A DNA stretch of 64,000 bases from contig NZ_JACOFX010000006.1 of assembly GCF_014284125.1 (NCBI RefSeq), positions 62,001 through 126,000 of the forward strand, given 5' to 3'. The DNA comes from Undibacterium umbellatum. Lineage in GTDB: Bacteria > Pseudomonadota > Gammaproteobacteria > Burkholderiales > Burkholderiaceae_D. A model generated the notes under the pieces. It did no database searches, was not told the DNA's origin, and was given only the letters and a program-made list of their open reading frames with translations. Shown one piece after another: positions 43,682 to 52,743 of the stretch (position 1 is its first letter; every line of letters begins with the position of its first letter). The position numbers and the translations under genes are program-made.

Positions 43682-44329
43682 TCATTCCTCTGATTTTTTA
43701 GCGGACTGTTCTGGTGGTGTGCTTGTCACTGTCTGGCTGGCCGTTGCCGGAGCTAATGGAGGCTGTGGTGCAGTCGTTCCCTTGTTGTCCACTTCCTGGA
43801 CATAGGGCACAGTATCCAGATAGCGATCTACCAGTTCAAAAAACTGTTCATAAAACTGGCCAGTCGGTATGGTTTCACTGGCAACCTTGACCAGAGCATC
43901 ATCCGTAGAACCAAAGGGCAGGGACACCGAACCTATGGCGCTGACGCCTATGCTGGCTGAGGTGTTGCTTTTCTTCAGTGAATAACGGTCACGTACTGCA
44001 TTGGCAAAAACCGTGGTGCTATTGCTGCCTTTGCTATCCGCCACGCAGACGACGTTGAATTCGATTTCTGCATGAATGTCAGCTTCTGGCTGGTATTTCC
44101 TGCGGCCCTTGAGGACCGATGGTTTCCAGTCGCTGATGACATAGCCCTGGCTTAGCAGCGCGCGGCGTGCCGCTTCGCAGGCGCTTTTTTCAGTACCAGG
44201 AAAGCTGCGGGTAAATACGCCGGTAGCGCCAAATTCTTCATGCTGCGTACCACTATGCTTGGTGGTGGTGCAGGCGCTTAACAAAGCAAGGGATAGGGCG
44301 AGTGGTACTAATAATTTGCGGTGAATCAT
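43682..44329 (-). CDS. DUF2242 lipoprotein
   Basis: 215 residues. Lipobox LLSAC (LVPLALSLALLSAC), then the DUF2242 core: FTRSFPGTEKSACEAARRAL, LSQGYVISDWKPSVLKGRRK, DIHAEIEFNVVCVAD, and ASIGVSAIGSVSLPFGSTDD. The C-terminal 30 residues are Pro/Thr/Ser-rich and probably disordered. The family is confined mostly to betaproteobacteria and its role is unknown. It lies in a three-gene minus-strand run with DUF3820 and a small hypothetical gene. Confidence 0.85.
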   Translation of the reverse strand: MIHRKLLVPLALSLALLSACTTTKHSGTQHEEFGATGVFTRSFPGTEKSACEAARRALLSQGYVISDWKPSVLKGRRKYQPEADIHAEIEFNVVCVADSKGSNSTTVFANAVRDRYSLKKSNTSASIGVSAIGSVSLPFGSTDDALVKVASETIPTGQFYEQFFELVDRYLDTVPYVQEVDNKGTTAPQPPLAPATASQTVTSTPPEQSAKKSEE

Positions 44330-44370
44330 CTTTATTTCTATATGCTTTAGAGGTGAGCTTGTGCTGGCAC

Positions 44371-44568
44371 TCAGGCCAGGGCTTCTTTAGCTGCCTCTTC
44401 TGGTGTTAATCCATCAAAAAACAGATCGGTGAACCACTCTATCTGTTCCTCTATATGATCTTGTGCCTGGCTGACGGTAGCGCCGCCTGCGACCAGGAAG
44501 CCTTCTACTTCGGTACACCAGGCAATCAGCGCCTCGGTTTCCGGGTCCAGTTCATTCTTTTTTGCCAT
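44371..44568 (-). CDS. small acidic hypothetical protein
   Basis: 65 residues from ATG 44568 (MAKKNELDPETEALIAWCTE). It is strongly acidic and helical, ending in FFDGLTPEEAAKEALA. No domain is recognised. It begins a run with the DUF2242 and DUF3820 genes on the minus strand, 41 bases from DUF2242. A longer frame to 44652 adds a basic stretch without any leader and is unlikely. Confidence 0.6.
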   Translation of the reverse strand: MAKKNELDPETEALIAWCTEVEGFLVAGGATVSQAQDHIEEQIEWFTDLFFDGLTPEEAAKEALA

Positions 44569-44914
44569 GATATTTCTTTCTTGCTTATTTGAGCGTAAGC
44601 CGTATTTTAACTTGCCAGCACCCTTGAGGTGTGACGGCTGCATTAAATGCAAAATGGCAAGTGCCAGATTGTTAAGATATAACGCGGCGGGAAGGCATTT
44701 GGGTGACAGCTATCGCGGAAATTTCTTGGAGCAAAAAGCTCATCGCAGTGGAGGGAGTGATCTTTTGCAAAACAACATTGTTTCGTCAGCAAGCAACATA
44801 ATGCATGAATTCCACAGTTCGCTCCTGCGAAATTCGCAAATGAAACATACTCAGAAGAGTTTCTCAGTGCCCTCTGTGACACCTCTGTGTCGATGTGTTG
44901 AGAGGTCTTGAAAA
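44569..44914. other. 346-base intergenic region with a dispersed repeat copy
   Basis: No gene is supported. The right end holds CCTCTGTGT and TGTTGAGAGGTCTT (44896-44909), the same unit found downstream of argF at 7507-7520, again close to the 3' end of a minus-strand gene (hutC stops at 44915). The rest shows no clear structure. Confidence 0.5.
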
Positions 44915-45625
44915 CTAAAAACTCCCGGCAAACTGATAACGTTTACCCGGATGCCACATGGTCACGCTGGTCGCGATCATGTCGCGTGAGCGGGTGGTTC
45001 TGTGTAAGACCAGGCAGGCTTCTTTGGCTGAGATATGCAGCATTTCAGCTATCTGTTTGGGTGGTAGCACGGCTTCTATGCTGTAGTCAACGCCTTGCAA
45101 GGGGGCCACAGCAACCAGGTATTCATTCGGGGTCATGACGCTGAAGTCTTGTTGCAGGTATTCCGGCGTCACGCTGGAGTTGACCCAGCGGTCTTCTACC
45201 TGTATCGCCACCTCGTTCTCAAAGTGCACGATGACGGAGTGAAATAAAGTGTGACCAGGCTTGACCTGGAATTCTGCCGCCAGTTGTTCGGTGGCGACTT
45301 CTTCCTTCAATTGATGTAGTTCGCTACGGTGGGCATGGCCACGTGAACGGATTTCTTCTGCAATGCTTTTGATGGCCACCAGCGTTGCCTGGTATTTTTG
45401 TTGTGCCACATAGGTGCCAGATCCCTGTATGCGCGTCAGGATTTGTTCACTGGTGAGTTCGCGCACAGCCCTGTTGACTGTCATGCGTGATACCCCAAAC
45501 TGGCTGGCCAGCGCAGTTTCAGCAGGAATCGCGGCACCTTCTTTCCATTTGCCTGACTGTATTTCCTGGAGCAGGGTATCTTTTATGACTTGAAACGCGG
45601 GAGTATCTGGCTTGCTGGGTTTCAC
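44915..45625 (-). CDS. hutC: HutC-type histidine-utilisation repressor (GntR family)
   Basis: 236 residues. GntR winged HTH at residues 11-80: FQVIKDTLLQEIQSGKWKEG, ETALASQFGVSRMTVNRAVR, ILTRIQGSGTYVA. The UTRA effector domain follows (HVF/HSVIVHFENEVAIQVEDRW, EACLVLHRTTRSRDMIATSV). HutC represses hut genes and is released by urocanate. The hutU promoter 1.6 kb away carries the expected palindrome. Between hutC and hutU lie a MITE-like element, a GNAT gene and a rhodanese gene, so hutC is not directly next to its target. Confidence 0.93.
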   Translation of the reverse strand: MKPSKPDTPAFQVIKDTLLQEIQSGKWKEGAAIPAETALASQFGVSRMTVNRAVRELTSEQILTRIQGSGTYVAQQKYQATLVAIKSIAEEIRSRGHAHRSELHQLKEEVATEQLAAEFQVKPGHTLFHSVIVHFENEVAIQVEDRWVNSSVTPEYLQQDFSVMTPNEYLVAVAPLQGVDYSIEAVLPPKQIAEMLHISAKEACLVLHRTTRSRDMIATSVTMWHPGKRYQFAGSF

Positions 45626-45917
45626 AGGATAGGTGGCGTAGAAGTGATAGGTGTCTGCATTTTCTCATAGCATGCCGGTGATAGCGAATTTATTGGTTTG
45701 CAATGTCATTTTTTGCGGCCATGCAGGAGATTGGCATCTTGCAGATTGTGATGCAGGAGTTGAAGCAAGAGTGCTTGCGGCCTGGCAAGCAATTGGTGGC
45801 TGCGTGCGCCTCACCGCCAAAGATATGCAGCCAGTGAGGTCGAAACGGAGATGAACCCCGCCAGTGGCCGTATACCGATACCGTGCACACAAATTGCCAG
45901 CTTTGTCGTAGGTACTA
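45626..45917. other. intergenic region between hutC and the MITE-like element
   Basis: An open frame at about 45651-45854 (GHAGDWHLADCDAGVEARVL, VRLTAKDMQPVRSKRR) has no recognised family and no start site; it could be a gene remnant or noise. I see no hutC operator palindrome here. Confidence 0.35.
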
Positions 45918-46184
45918 AGGGCGTGTTGACATATCTTTTAGTCAAGCGAATGGGTGAGAAACCTTGCCTGGCTAGGCGTACGTAGCGTTGCTTGGCGAGC
46001 CAAGTGAGCGACGCACAACAACGCCAGGCAAGGTTTCTGGCCCATTCCCTCCGGGTTCCCGCCATATTGCACGCTGGACTGCGTTGCGCGTCTTGTCAGG
46101 GGCACCAGCCCTGACTGCACCACACGCCTTGCCAGCCCGCGATATGGCGGGAACGCTTTGTCTAAAAGATATGTCAACACGCCC
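45918..46184. mobile_element. 267-bp MITE-like element with nested inverted repeats
   Basis: A 23-bp terminal inverted repeat (AGGGCGTGTTGACATATCTT plus TTA) at 45918-45940 is matched perfectly at 46163-46185, with TA on both outer sides. Inside are three more inverted repeats: 45948-45972 with 46023-46047 (25 nt, two mismatches), 46056-46070 with 46139-46153 (one mismatch) and 46095-46101 with 46109-46115. It encodes no transposase. The right end lies 10 bases from the GNAT stop codon. TA flanks suggest an IS630/mariner-type parent, but this is inference. Confidence 0.75.
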
Positions 46185-46195
46185 TAGTAGTTACT

Positions 46196-46675
46196 TTACA
46201 GTGCCAGTATCCAGGCCTCCCAGTTAATGTCTGGCTGGCCACCCAAGTTGCGATAAAACTGCCTGGCATTTTCATTGTCAGGCAATACATCCCATTTTAG
46301 CCGACCGCAACCGCGCAATCTCGCATGTGCTAACACTGCGTTCATGAGTGCCTTGCCCACTCCCATGCTCCTGGCTGCCGGGCTGACATACAATTCCTTC
46401 AATCGACAATCTGCTTGCAAATCAAAGGTGAAGGGGGTTTCTACCAGCACCGCATAGCCCAGCAAAACACCATCGGCTGATTCTGCCAGTAGTGCATGAA
46501 ATTGGGCTGGTTCATGCCCCAAGCCCCGCGTCAGCAAGTCGTCAATGGTGACACGAAATTCAGCCAGGTAGCCTTCAAAGGCTGCCAGTTCACGCATCTG
46601 TTGCAACAAGCCTGTCGCGTCAGCGGCGAGGGCAGGGCGTACGCTGAATGTCGCTGGCGCTGCTTTTGCACTCAT
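46196..46675 (-). CDS. GNAT-family N-acetyltransferase
   Basis: 159 residues. A GNAT fold with RPALAADATGLLQQMRELAA, then LLGYAVLVETPFTF, the acetyl-CoA loop RLKELYVSPAARSMGVGKAL (R-S-M-G-V-G-K) and the late KWDVLPDNENARQFYRNLG. It resembles diamine or aminoglycoside-type small-molecule acetyltransferases; the acceptor is unknown. Its start overlaps the rhodanese stop by four bases, so the two form one operon divergent from hutU. Its end abuts the MITE-like element. Confidence 0.9.
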   Translation of the reverse strand: MSAKAAPATFSVRPALAADATGLLQQMRELAAFEGYLAEFRVTIDDLLTRGLGHEPAQFHALLAESADGVLLGYAVLVETPFTFDLQADCRLKELYVSPAARSMGVGKALMNAVLAHARLRGCGRLKWDVLPDNENARQFYRNLGGQPDINWEAWILAL

Positions 46676-47079
46676 GCCAGTTCAGCGACTTCTGTCGTCA
46701 GGCTGAAACCTTCATCGAGCCAGCCTGTAATGCCGCCTATCATGATTTTGACAGGACGGCCGAGTTGCGCCAGCCTGATCGCTGCCTTTGTCGCGCCATT
46801 GCAATGCGGGCCAGCGCAGTAAGTTACAAACAAGGTATCTGGCGGATAGCTGGCCAGTTTCGAGGCGATGATCTTGCCTCTCAACAGATTGATTGCACCG
46901 GGTACATGGCCCTTGGCATAAGACTCGGGGCTGCGCACGTCCAGCAAGACAAAATCGGCTTTGCCTTCGGACATGGCATGGTGTGTATCCCAGCAATCAG
47001 TCTCAAAACGCAGGCTGTCTGCAAAATGGGCGATGGCTTCCTGGCTGCTGGCTGCGGCGACTTCAGTGACGACGGACAT
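46672..47079 (-). CDS. rhodanese-like domain protein
   Basis: 135 residues. Single rhodanese fold: FVLLDVRSPESYAKGHVPGA, INLLRGKI, LFVTYCAGPHCNGATKAAIR and LGRPVKIMIGGITGWLDEG. The active cysteine is the first Cys of YCAGPHCNGA, and it is conserved, so sulfurtransferase activity is plausible. It is divergent from hutU, and the hut operator in between could affect it too. A tie to histidine catabolism is not otherwise supported. Confidence 0.9.
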   Translation of the reverse strand: MSVVTEVAAASSQEAIAHFADSLRFETDCWDTHHAMSEGKADFVLLDVRSPESYAKGHVPGAINLLRGKIIASKLASYPPDTLFVTYCAGPHCNGATKAAIRLAQLGRPVKIMIGGITGWLDEGFSLTTEVAELA

Positions 47080-47227
47080 AGTGTTTGCCTTTCATGATTG
47101 GGTTGAACATGTAGCTATTGTCTGCCTCGCTGATAAAACCGCAAAGTGGCGTTAGCGGCATGATCCGGTAATATCGCGCCAAAATGTGGCCTGCCTCATA
47201 TTTTTGCAAAATCCTTTTAGTATTCGC

Positions 47228-47256
47228 TTGCAAAAGTTGTATATACAACTTAAACT
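47228..47256 (+). promoter_or_regulatory. hutU promoter with a HutC-type operator in the spacer
   Basis: -35 TTGCAA (47228-47233) and -10 TAAACT (47251-47256) are separated by exactly 17 bases. An 18-bp perfect palindrome, AAGTTGTATATACAACTT (47234-47251), fills that spacer. It fits the TGTATA-centred HutC operators known from Pseudomonas and others. A repressor bound here would occlude polymerase. It lies 120 bases before the hutU start. Confidence 0.8.
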
Positions 47257-47375
47257 TTCTCTTAATGATTCAGCTTTGTCCGGTCTTATGCATTTGTTCG
47301 CTTGCCGGATTTTTATATTTGGGCGGTATTTCTGTGAATTGCCGCTATCCTGTATTTAACTGATGGAGAGAGACA

Positions 47376-49076
47376 ATGAATAACGACCCACGCTGGGATG
47401 CCACTCGCGTAATCCACGCACCGCATGGCGCAGAAAAAACCTGCAAGACCTGGGTAGCCGAAGCGGCTTACCGCATGATCCAGAATAATCTTGACCCTGC
47501 GGTGGCAGAAAACCCCAAGCATCTGGTCGTCTACGGCGGCATAGGTCGCGCAGCCCGCAACTGGGAATGCTATGACCAGATCCTGGCATCGCTGAAAGAA
47601 CTGAATGAAGACGAAACCCTGCTGATACAGTCCGGTAAACCGGTAGGCGTGTTCAAGACCCACGAAGATGCACCCCGCGTGCTGATCGCCAATTCCAACC
47701 TGGTCCCAAAATGGGCTAACTGGGAACATTTCAATGAACTCGACCGCAAGGGCCTGTTCATGTATGGGCAGATGACAGCCGGCAGCTGGATCTATATCGG
47801 CACCCAGGGCATCGTCCAAGGGACGTACGAAACTTTTGCAGAGGCAGGTCGCCAGCATTTCAATGGTGACTGGGGCGGCCGCTGGATATTGACAGCTGGC
47901 CTGGGTGGCATGGGCGGCGCTCAACCTTTGGCTGCCAGCTTTGCCGGTGCGGTATCACTGAATATAGAATGCCAGCAATCAAGCATAGACTTCCGCCTGC
48001 GTACCCGTTATGTCGACAAGCAAGCCAAAGATCTTGATGATGCCTTGGCTTTGATCAAGCATCATTGTGACCGTAAGGAAGCCGTATCAATTGCATTGCT
48101 TGGCAATGCGGCAGAAATCTTGCCTGAACTGGTCAAGCGTGCAAAAGCGGGTGGCATGAAACCTGATCTGGTGACTGACCAGACTTCTGCCCATGATCTC
48201 ATCAACGGTTACCTGCCTATAGGCTGGACAGTGGCTGAATGGAAAGCTGCGCAACAAGACGTTGCTCAGCATGCGAAACTGACTGCCGATGCTGCACAGG
48301 CCTGCGCCGTCCATGTGCAAGCCATGCTGGATTTCCACACCATGGGTATACCGACTGTTGATTACGGTAATAACATCCGTCAGGTAGCCTTTGACACAGG
48401 CGTCAAGAATGCCTTTGATTTCCCTGGTTTTGTGCCTGCGTATATCCGTCCCTTGTTTTGCGATGGCAAGGGCCCGTTCCGCTGGGTAGCATTGTCGGGT
48501 GATCCTGAAGATATTCGCAAGACCGATGCCAAGATCAAGGAGCTGTTCCCTGAGAATAAAGGCGTGCACAAATGGCTGGACATGGCATCAGAACGTATTG
48601 CCTTCCAGGGTTTACCAGCGCGTATTTGCTGGTTGGGCCTGGGTGAGCGCCATATCGCTGGCCTGGCCTTCAATGAAATGGTCAAGAATGGCGAATTGAA
48701 AGCACCTATCGTCATTGGCCGTGACCATCTGGATACAGGGTCAGTCGCCAGCCCCAACCGCGAAACAGAAGGCATGCGCGATGGTACGGATGCAGTATCC
48801 GACTGGCCTTTGCTGAATGCTTTGCTCAATACTGCGGGTGGTGCGAGCTGGGTATCGCTGCATCATGGTGGCGGTGTGGGCATGGGCTATTCCCAGCATT
48901 CTGGTATGGTCATTGTTGCTGATGGCACAGATGCGGCGGCCAAACGTCTGGCGCGTGTACTGGTCAATGACTGCGGTTCTGGCGTCATGCGTCATGCGGA
49001 TGCTGGGTATGAGCAGGCTGTTGCTTGTGCTGAGCGTGAGGGCTTGAATTTGCCTATGATTGCCAAAGCAAAGTAA
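47376..49076 (+). CDS. hutU: urocanate hydratase
   Basis: 566 residues, full length for the family, preceded by GGAGAG. NAD-binding and active-site blocks: [39 protein letters not shown], and the urocanase signature [18 protein letters not shown]. Later [15 protein letters not shown] completes the set. It adds water to urocanate to give imidazolonepropionate, the second step of histidine breakdown. It leads the hutUHDI run. Repression by HutC is inferred from the palindrome in its promoter. Confidence 0.98.
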   Translation: MNNDPRWDATRVIHAPHGAEKTCKTWVAEAAYRMIQNNLDPAVAENPKHLVVYGGIGRAARNWECYDQILASLKELNEDETLLIQSGKPVGVFKTHEDAPRVLIANSNLVPKWANWEHFNELDRKGLFMYGQMTAGSWIYIGTQGIVQGTYETFAEAGRQHFNGDWGGRWILTAGLGGMGGAQPLAASFAGAVSLNIECQQSSIDFRLRTRYVDKQAKDLDDALALIKHHCDRKEAVSIALLGNAAEILPELVKRAKAGGMKPDLVTDQTSAHDLINGYLPIGWTVAEWKAAQQDVAQHAKLTADAAQACAVHVQAMLDFHTMGIPTVDYGNNIRQVAFDTGVKNAFDFPGFVPAYIRPLFCDGKGPFRWVALSGDPEDIRKTDAKIKELFPENKGVHKWLDMASERIAFQGLPARICWLGLGERHIAGLAFNEMVKNGELKAPIVIGRDHLDTGSVASPNRETEGMRDGTDAVSDWPLLNALLNTAGGASWVSLHHGGGVGMGYSQHSGMVIVADGTDAAAKRLARVLVNDCGSGVMRHADAGYEQAVACAEREGLNLPMIAKAK

Positions 49077-49150
49077 GCAAGCATCGGCTTAGCCCTTTCC
49101 CTTTAATGGGAAGGAATCCAAGACACTATTAAAAGTATTCAGGAAAAAAC

Positions 49151-50692
49151 ATGAGCAATCATTTTGAAATTCAACCAGGCCAATTCACGCTGAGCGACTT
49201 GCGCTCCATCTGGACCAGGGCGCAGCCTTTGAAATTGGCAGAGTGCGCCTATGCCGGCATCAATGCTGCCTCTGCCACAATCGATAAAATTGTCGCAAAA
49301 GGCGATGCGGCCTATGGCATCAATACCGGTTTCGGCAAATTGGCCAAGACCCGCATTCCTGACGACCAGTTGGAACTCTTGCAGCGCAATCTCATCCTGT
49401 CGCATTCCGTCGGTTCTGGCGAATTGATTTCGGATGAAGTCGTGCGTCTGATTTTGGCGATGAAGATCGCCAGCCTGGCGCGTGGCTTTTCCGGCATACG
49501 TGCTTCTGTTATTGACAGCATGATTGCCATGTATAACGCTGGCATCATGCCGACTATCCCGGTCAAGGGTTCAGTGGGCGCATCTGGCGATCTGGCACCC
49601 TTGTCGCACATGACCCTGGCTTTGCTGGGCGAAGGCGATGCGCGTGTGAATGGCAAACTGGTTCCTGCCAAAGAAGCGCTGGCTGCTGCCGGTATCAAGC
49701 CTGTCGTACTGGCTGCCAAGGAAGGTCTGGCACTCATCAATGGTACGCAGGTATCGGCAGCGCTGGCTTTGAATGGCTTGTTCCTGGCAGAGCGTCTGCT
49801 GGAAGCAGCGACCATTACTGGTTCCTTGTCAGTCGATGCGGCCAAGGGCAGTGATGCACCATTTGATGCACGCATCCATAGCAGCCGTGGTCAGCCTGGC
49901 CAAATTGCGACAGCGCAGATTTATCGCAACCTGCTCTCTGGCAGTGAAATTCGCCAGTCTCATCTCGTCAATGATGAACGTGTGCAAGATCCTTATTGCC
50001 TGCGCTGCCAGCCACAGGTTATGGGTGCTTGCCTCGACATCATCAATAATGCGGCACGTACTTTGCTGATAGAAGCCAATGCTGTTACCGATAATCCATT
50101 GGTGTTCGTGGAAACTGGTGAAGTCATTTCTGGTGGTAACTTCCATGCAGAGCCAGTCGCTTTCGCGGCGGATACGCTGGCGCTGGCAATTGCAGAAATT
50201 GGTTCCATTTCTGAACGTCGCATCGCCCTGCTGATTGATTCATCGATCTCTGGCCTGCCACCTTTCCTGGTGCCTTCGTCTGGCTTGAATTCCGGTTTCA
50301 TGATCGCCCATGTGACAGCCGCAGCGCTGGCATCTGAAAACAAATCACATGCCCACCCATCTAGTGTGGACAGTATTCCGACTTCCGCTAACCAGGAAGA
50401 CCATGTCAGCATGGCGACCTACGGTGCGCGCCGCTTGCATGAAATGGCCCACAATACGGCGACCATTGTTGGCATAGAATTGCTGGCCGCAGCACAGGGT
50501 GTAGATTTCCATGCGCCTTTGCAAACTTCAGCCATGTTGAAGCAGGTTCACACGCTGTTGCGTGAAAAAGTGGCTTTCTATGACAAGGACAGGTTCTTTG
50601 CCCCAGATATAGAAGCTGCGAAAGCACTGGTCGTCGAAGGACATTTGAGCGCACAATGCCAGCAGTTGTATCAGAATCTGTATTTAGCCTGA
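49151..50692 (+). CDS. hutH: histidine ammonia-lyase
   Basis: 513 residues. The autocatalytic MIO cofactor forms from A144-S145-G146 in [16 protein letters not shown]. The inner-loop Tyr is in [13 protein letters not shown], and later blocks [15 protein letters not shown] and [16 protein letters not shown] are standard. It removes ammonia from L-histidine to yield urocanate, which is also the HutC inducer. It follows hutU by 74 bases. Nothing unusual was seen. Confidence 0.97.
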   Translation: MSNHFEIQPGQFTLSDLRSIWTRAQPLKLAECAYAGINAASATIDKIVAKGDAAYGINTGFGKLAKTRIPDDQLELLQRNLILSHSVGSGELISDEVVRLILAMKIASLARGFSGIRASVIDSMIAMYNAGIMPTIPVKGSVGASGDLAPLSHMTLALLGEGDARVNGKLVPAKEALAAAGIKPVVLAAKEGLALINGTQVSAALALNGLFLAERLLEAATITGSLSVDAAKGSDAPFDARIHSSRGQPGQIATAQIYRNLLSGSEIRQSHLVNDERVQDPYCLRCQPQVMGACLDIINNAARTLLIEANAVTDNPLVFVETGEVISGGNFHAEPVAFAADTLALAIAEIGSISERRIALLIDSSISGLPPFLVPSSGLNSGFMIAHVTAAALASENKSHAHPSSVDSIPTSANQEDHVSMATYGARRLHEMAHNTATIVGIELLAAAQGVDFHAPLQTSAMLKQVHTLLREKVAFYDKDRFFAPDIEAAKALVVEGHLSAQCQQLYQNLYLA

Positions 50693-50731
50693 TTTTTTTG
50701 CCTGATTCTGTTTGAAGGTTTGTATTAAGAT

Positions 50732-50759
50732 AATGGCTCTCTCGCCTGAGGGGGCCATT
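50732..50759 (+). terminator. hairpin between hutH and hutD
   Basis: A 12-bp stem with two G-U pairs (AATGGCTCTCTC / GAGGGGGCCATT) and a four-base loop, followed by TCTGTATTTTG. It may attenuate transcription into hutDI or protect the hutH 3' end. T-run is weak, so full termination is doubtful. Confidence 0.5.
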
Positions 50760-50788
50760 CTGTATTTTGCTGAAAGTTTTTGAATACT

Positions 50789-51397
50789 ATGCGTAAGTGG
50801 ACAAGACAAGACTATCAAACCATGCCATGGAAAAATGGCGGCGGCAGCACGACTGAGCTGGCGATATTTCCTGGCGGCGCCAGCCTGGATCATTTTGTCT
50901 GGCGCTTAAGCACGGCTGAAGTCAGCAGCAATGGCCCATTTTCGCATTTCGCCCAGATAGACAGGACTCTGGCGATTTTATCTGGTGATGGTTTGATACT
51001 GCATAGCGATAGCGAACACAGTCATGGGCAAAGTGTCTTCCTCAAACAAGACAGCCTGCCGCATCAGTTCAGGGGCGAGACGCCCATCAATGCTGAACTC
51101 CTGCATGGTACTGTGTTGGACTTGAATATGATGACACGGCGCGATGTCTGCACCCATCACATGCAAAGGCTCGAGGCAGGCAAGCATTTCATCGAAGCCA
51201 ATGATGCCCAGCAACTCTTGCTGTTTTGCGCCAAGGGCAGCGCCCGCCTGACGACAGGTGAGACTTTGCAAGACTATGATTGCTGCCTGTTCGAAGAAGA
51301 GCATGAACATAAAGGCATACGTTTGAACTTGCAGGCCGATGAAGATTCTGTACTCTATCTGATTCGCATACAATTTTTAAACATGGGTGACAGCTGA
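50789..51397 (+). CDS. hutD: HutD family cupin-like protein
   Basis: 202 residues from ATG 50789 ([20 protein letters not shown]). The first block, with W-x-N-G-G-G-x-T-x-E and [20 protein letters not shown], is the HutD signature. The fold is a double cupin. HutD is thought to limit or tune Hut flux, possibly by binding formylglutamate or another intermediate, but its biochemistry is poorly known. It overlaps hutI by one base (TGATG). Confidence 0.9.
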   Translation: MRKWTRQDYQTMPWKNGGGSTTELAIFPGGASLDHFVWRLSTAEVSSNGPFSHFAQIDRTLAILSGDGLILHSDSEHSHGQSVFLKQDSLPHQFRGETPINAELLHGTVLDLNMMTRRDVCTHHMQRLEAGKHFIEANDAQQLLLFCAKGSARLTTGETLQDYDCCLFEEEHEHKGIRLNLQADEDSVLYLIRIQFLNMGDS

Positions 51398-52620
51398 TGA
51401 TATCAACTGGATTGTCCTGGGATAGCTTGTGGATCAATGTCCACCTGGCATGCATGACTGATGGCTATGGCGAAATCAAGGATGCTGCCATCGCCGTGAA
51501 AGATGGCAGGATTGTCTGGCTGGGATCTCGAAGTGAATTGCCAGCAGAATATGTCGTCGCCAAAACCCATGATGGCAAAGGCTGTTGGCTGACTCCCGGC
51601 CTCATCGATTGCCACACCCATCTGGTGTATGCCGGTAACCGCAGCAATGAATTTGAGGCGCGTTTGAATGGCGTCGCCTATGAAGAAATTGCAAGGCAGG
51701 GCGGTGGTATTAATTCTACCGTACGTGCCACCCGCGCAGCGAATGAGGATGAATTGCTGGCTGCTACCTTGCCTCGTCTGCATGCCTTGCTGGCCGAAGG
51801 CGTGACTACGCTGGAAATCAAGTCTGGCTATGGTCTGGACCTGGAAACCGAGGCACGCATACTGCGTGTGGCCAGGCGCATAGGACGTGAGTTTCCTGTG
51901 CGCGTCAAAACAACTTTTTTGGGCGCACATGCCTTGCCGCCAGAATACGCAGGACGGGCGGATGATTACATCAAACTGGTTTGTGAACAGATGCTGCCCG
52001 CTCTGGTGGCTGAAGATCTGGTCGATGCCGTCGATGTATTTTGCGAAAAAATAGGATTTACGCCAGCGCAGACTGAACTGGTGTTCCAGGCAGCACAAGC
52101 GCATGGCTTGCCAGTCAAACTGCATGCCGAGCAATTATCTGATCAGGGCGGAGCAGCATTGACGGCAAAATTTAAAGGCTTGTCTGCCGATCATCTCGAA
52201 TATTTGTCGGATGATGGCATAGCCGCCATGGCAGAAAGCGGCACAGTCGCCGTGCTCTTGCCGGGGGCGTTTTACTTTTTGCGCGAAACCAAGTATCCGC
52301 CTTTGGCGGCACTGCGTGTGGCGGGCGTGCCGATTGCACTGGCAACTGATTGCAATCCCGGCACTTCACCCCTGACTTCGCTGTTGCTGACGATGAACAT
52401 GGCTTGCACCTTGTTCCGCATGACGCCGCTGGAAGCACTCCAAGGCGTGACTTGTCATGCTGCCCAGGCATTGGGTTTGCATGCGGACACTGGCAGTCTC
52501 GGAATCGGCAAGGCGGCAGATTTTGCGCTTTGGGATATCGCCAGACCTGCAGACCTGGCTTATCACATTGCAGGTAATCCTTCTCAGGCGAAAGTGTTTG
52601 CGGGTCGGTTACTGGCCTGA
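51397..52620 (+). CDS. hutI: imidazolonepropionase
   Basis: 407 residues. Metal-dependent amidohydrolase: [18 protein letters not shown] (H-T-H), [24 protein letters not shown] and [13 protein letters not shown] (Asp). The last block before the end is the [14 protein letters not shown] type. It opens imidazolonepropionate to N-formimino-L-glutamate, the third step. hutG or hutF, needed for the last step, do not follow; the next gene is a DUF748 protein on the other side of a terminator, so that step must be encoded elsewhere. Confidence 0.97.
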   Translation: MISTGLSWDSLWINVHLACMTDGYGEIKDAAIAVKDGRIVWLGSRSELPAEYVVAKTHDGKGCWLTPGLIDCHTHLVYAGNRSNEFEARLNGVAYEEIARQGGGINSTVRATRAANEDELLAATLPRLHALLAEGVTTLEIKSGYGLDLETEARILRVARRIGREFPVRVKTTFLGAHALPPEYAGRADDYIKLVCEQMLPALVAEDLVDAVDVFCEKIGFTPAQTELVFQAAQAHGLPVKLHAEQLSDQGGAALTAKFKGLSADHLEYLSDDGIAAMAESGTVAVLLPGAFYFLRETKYPPLAALRVAGVPIALATDCNPGTSPLTSLLLTMNMACTLFRMTPLEALQGVTCHAAQALGLHADTGSLGIGKAADFALWDIARPADLAYHIAGNPSQAKVFAGRLLA

Positions 52621-52655
52621 CGATGTACGAATTTCTTTCCTGATTGACATTCTTT

Positions 52656-52680
52656 AACCCCGCTTAGCCGGGGTTTTCTT
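52656..52680 (+). terminator. rho-independent terminator after hutI
   Basis: AACCCCG / CGGGGTT, a 7-bp GC-rich stem with a six-base loop and TTTCTTTT, ending the hutUHDI unit. Confidence 0.88.
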
Positions 52681-52743
52681 TTGATCGCTGTCGTTGAAGA
52701 CTATAATCTTATTCAGCCATACACAAATGCACCAGACTCTACT

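Noticed and set aside
45651-45854. Open frame between hutC and the MITE-like element
   Set aside because: No start site, no recognised family and no continuity with neighbours; at best a remnant.
45938-46180. Open frames on both strands inside the MITE-like element
   Set aside because: They follow the inverted repeats and have no independent support as genes.
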